From NCBI RefSeq assembly GCF_001045455.1, contig NZ_LFNE01000004.1, forward strand, positions 62,001 to 126,000: DNA of 64,000 nucleotides. The letters are read 5' to 3'. Source of the stretch: Chryseobacterium sp. FH2 (GTDB lineage: Bacteria; Bacteroidota; Bacteroidia; Flavobacteriales; Weeksellaceae). Position numbers and translations under genes: made by a program. Below the pieces are notes generated by a model. That model was not told the origin of the DNA, ran no database searches, and was given only the letters and a program-made list of their open reading frames with translations. Positions 62,058 through 64,000 of this stretch are shown in pieces; position 1 is the first letter of the stretch; the number at the start of each line of letters is the position of its first letter.

Positions 62058-64000
62058 ATGGCTAATACAACAGAAATAGATATAAAGAAACAGGTTTTTG
62101 TTAAAAATGCACATCTTAACAACCTGAAAAACATAGATGTACTCATTCCGAAAAATAAGCTGATTGTTATCACAGGGGTTTCCGGAAGTGGGAAATCTTC
62201 TCTTGCTTTTGATACCATTTATGCAGAAGGACAGCGAAGGTACGTTGAAAGTCTGAGTTCTTACGCACGTCAGTTTTTGGGAAAATTAGAAAAACCAAAA
62301 GTGGATGATATTAAAGGTTTAGCGCCTTCCATTGCCATTCAGCAGAAAGTAATTTCTTCGAATCCCCGTTCTACCGTAGGAACTTCTACAGAAATTTACG
62401 ATTATATGAAACTTCTTTTTGCAAGAATCGGGAAAACATTTTCTCCTGTTTCCGGTGAAGAGGTGAAAAAAGACTCGGTTTCTGATGTGGTAGACTTCAT
62501 TAAAACTTCCAAAAAAGATGCTTCATTTTTGTTGACAGCACCTTTGGAATATGATATTGCCAATTTCGGTGAGAATCTCAATGTTCTGAAACTAGCCGGT
62601 TTTACAAGGTTGGAAATCAATGGAAATGTAGCAGGAATTGAGGATTTGGAAAGTTTTGGATTTATTCCTGAAAAAGGAATGACTATCAATTTGGTTATAG
62701 ACCGTTTTGCTTATGAAGAAGATGAAAGTTTCCTTCAGCGTTTGGCAGATTCTATTCAAATGGCTTTTTATGAAGGCCGTGGATATTGTTCTCTAAAGAA
62801 TATTGAAACGGAAAAAGTAAAAGAATTTTCAAATAAATTTGAGCTTGACGGAATTGAATTTCTTGAACCAAACGTTCATTTCTTTAGCTTTAATAATCCT
62901 TACGGAGCCTGCCCGACCTGTGAAGGGTACGGAAAAGTAATAGGAATTGATGAAGATTTGGTAATTCCTAATAAGACTTTATCAATTTTCGAAGATGCAG
63001 TCGCTTCATGGAGAGGTGAAAGTATGAGCGAATGGAAAAAAGATTTCATTAAAAAAGCAAAAGATTTCCCTATTCATAAGCCTTACCATCAATTAACCAA
63101 AGAGCAGAAAAAATACCTTTGGAAAGGTGACGGAAAAAGTACATTCCCATCAATTGATAATTTCTTCAAAATGCTTGAAGAAAATTTATACAAAATCCAA
63201 TACAGAGTGATGCTTTCCAGATACCGAGGAAAAACGCTTTGCCCTACCTGTGAAGGTTTGAGACTGCGTGAAGAAACGACCTGGGTGAAAATTGACGGAC
63301 ATAATATTCAGTCAATGATTGAGCTTCCGTTGGATGAGCTTTTCCCTTTGATTAATAATTTAAAACTATCTGAACATGACCAGGAGGTTGCAAAAAGGTT
63401 ATTATATGAAATCACAACCCGTCTGGAATTTTTATTAAAAGTTGGGTTAGGATATTTAACTCTGAACAGAACTTCAAATACACTTTCAGGAGGAGAAAGC
63501 CAGAGAATTAATCTCGCCACGAGCTTAGGAAGTTCTTTGGTAGGTTCTATATATATATTAGACGAGCCGTCAATCGGTCTTCATTCAAGAGACACAGAAA
63601 ATTTAATTGAAGTTTTAAAAAATCTTCGTGACCTTGGAAATACTGTCATTGTGGTAGAACATGATGAAGATGTGATGAAAGCTGCAGATTATATTATTGA
63701 TATTGGTCCGGAAGCGGGTTATCTGGGAGGTGAATTAGTTTTCGCAGGAGATTATAAAGAATTAAAAGATGCAGATACCCTAACTTCAAAATATCTGACA
63801 GGAAGATTAGAAATTGAAGTTCCTGCAAAACGCAGAAAAGGCAAAGAATGGATTCATATAAAAGGTGCACGTCAAAACAATCTTAAAAACATTGATGTAG
63901 ATGTACCTTTGGAAAGCCTTGTCGTGATTTCCGGAGTTTCCGGGAGTGGAAAATCTACTTTGATGAAAGAAATTCTGACAAACGACATTCAGATTCAATT
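62058..64000 (+). CDS. uvrA: UvrABC excinuclease subunit A (3' truncated by the window)
   Basis: UvrA is the damage-sensing dimeric ATPase of nucleotide excision repair. The first 647 codons are present: Walker A GVSGSGKSSLAFDT near residue 40, SLSSYARQFLGKLEKP, FSFNNPYGACPTCEGYG, KTLCPTCEGLRLREE, the signature NTLSGGESQRINLATSLG, Walker B IYILDEPSIGLH, and the start of the second Walker A GVSGSGKSTLMKE. The CxxC pair that normally precedes FSFNNP in the first zinc module is replaced by ELDG-type residues. The frame runs open off the right edge. Confidence 0.96.
   Translation, partial: MANTTEIDIKKQVFVKNAHLNNLKNIDVLIPKNKLIVITGVSGSGKSSLAFDTIYAEGQRRYVESLSSYARQFLGKLEKPKVDDIKGLAPSIAIQQKVISSNPRSTVGTSTEIYDYMKLLFARIGKTFSPVSGEEVKKDSVSDVVDFIKTSKKDASFLLTAPLEYDIANFGENLNVLKLAGFTRLEINGNVAGIEDLESFGFIPEKGMTINLVIDRFAYEEDESFLQRLADSIQMAFYEGRGYCSLKNIETEKVKEFSNKFELDGIEFLEPNVHFFSFNNPYGACPTCEGYGKVIGIDEDLVIPNKTLSIFEDAVASWRGESMSEWKKDFIKKAKDFPIHKPYHQLTKEQKKYLWKGDGKSTFPSIDNFFKMLEENLYKIQYRVMLSRYRGKTLCPTCEGLRLREETTWVKIDGHNIQSMIELPLDELFPLINNLKLSEHDQEVAKRLLYEITTRLEFLLKVGLGYLTLNRTSNTLSGGESQRINLATSLGSSLVGSIYILDEPSIGLHSRDTENLIEVLKNLRDLGNTVIVVEHDEDVMKAADYIIDIGPEAGYLGGELVFAGDYKELKDADTLTSKYLTGRLEIEVPAKRRKGKEWIHIKGARQNNLKNIDVDVPLESLVVISGVSGSGKSTLMKEILTNDIQIQ

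Overview
The window looks like chromosomal DNA of a Flavobacteriia member (Bacteroidota), most probably Chryseobacterium or a close Weeksellaceae relative; the genus is inference. Evidence: AT-rich intergenic DNA, promoters of the Bacteroidota type (TTTG, about 18-19 bp, TANNTTTG), weak or absent Shine-Dalgarno sites, a secreted peptidase with a type IX secretion (T9SS) C-terminal tail, PorQ, a lipoprotein-type TamA homologue, a fused CcsBA cytochrome c assembly protein and a one-operon histidine pathway with fused HisIE and HisB. No rRNA, CRISPR array, prophage or intact insertion sequence is visible.

Layout. 1-0.9 kb: 3' part of a T9SS-exported M28 peptidase. 0.9-8.1 kb: complete minus-strand operon hisG-D-C-B-H-A-F-IE, preceded by a 20-codon leader peptide with four His codons, an intrinsic terminator and further complementary segments, a transcription-attenuation leader. 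8.1-12.9 kb: dapD followed by a glycan cluster (GT87-like membrane protein, GT2, polysaccharide deacetylase, GT4). 13-15 kb: NlpC/P60 lipoprotein, a hypothetical, a small lipoprotein and tRNA-Ala(GGC). 15.2-21.5 kb: RND efflux operon (GbsR/MarR-type regulator, adaptor, pump, outer-membrane factor) with a palindromic operator. 21.6-25.6 kb: GNAT, DUF2007, and the lysine-catabolic pair lysine 6-aminotransferase plus aminoadipate-semialdehyde dehydrogenase. 25.7-30.7 kb: small membrane protein, ribbon-helix-helix protein, SPFH protein, CcsBA. 31.2-36.8 kb: ftsK, lolA, lptF/G-like permease, a lipoprotein. 36.9-42.4 kb: frr-pyrH, divergent porQ, cmk, a YtxH/holin-like envelope cluster, TrmH-type methyltransferase. 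42.3-49.3 kb: TamA-like barrel, SanA-like protein, ferredoxin-type reductase, TlpA-like lipoprotein, FecCD permease and ATPase. 49.3-55.8 kb: MarR-controlled beta-oxidation operon with two near-identical palindromic operators and an internal decayed four-helix-bundle gene. 56-62 kb: YegP, an HD hydrolase, a broken M48 peptidase, DUF2490 protein, TonB-dependent receptor with a Fur-like box, and a candidate micro-gene with its own terminator. 62-64 kb: 5' two thirds of uvrA.

Most of the window is core metabolism and cell-envelope biology. I did not find an unmistakable new defence or mobile system. The most informative non-standard signals are regulatory: the his leader, with an extra 12-nt complementarity that can also mask the hisG start; the twin MarR operators; embedded divergent promoters; the micro-ORF near 61.7 kb; a hairpin repeat family; and two genes in visible decay.
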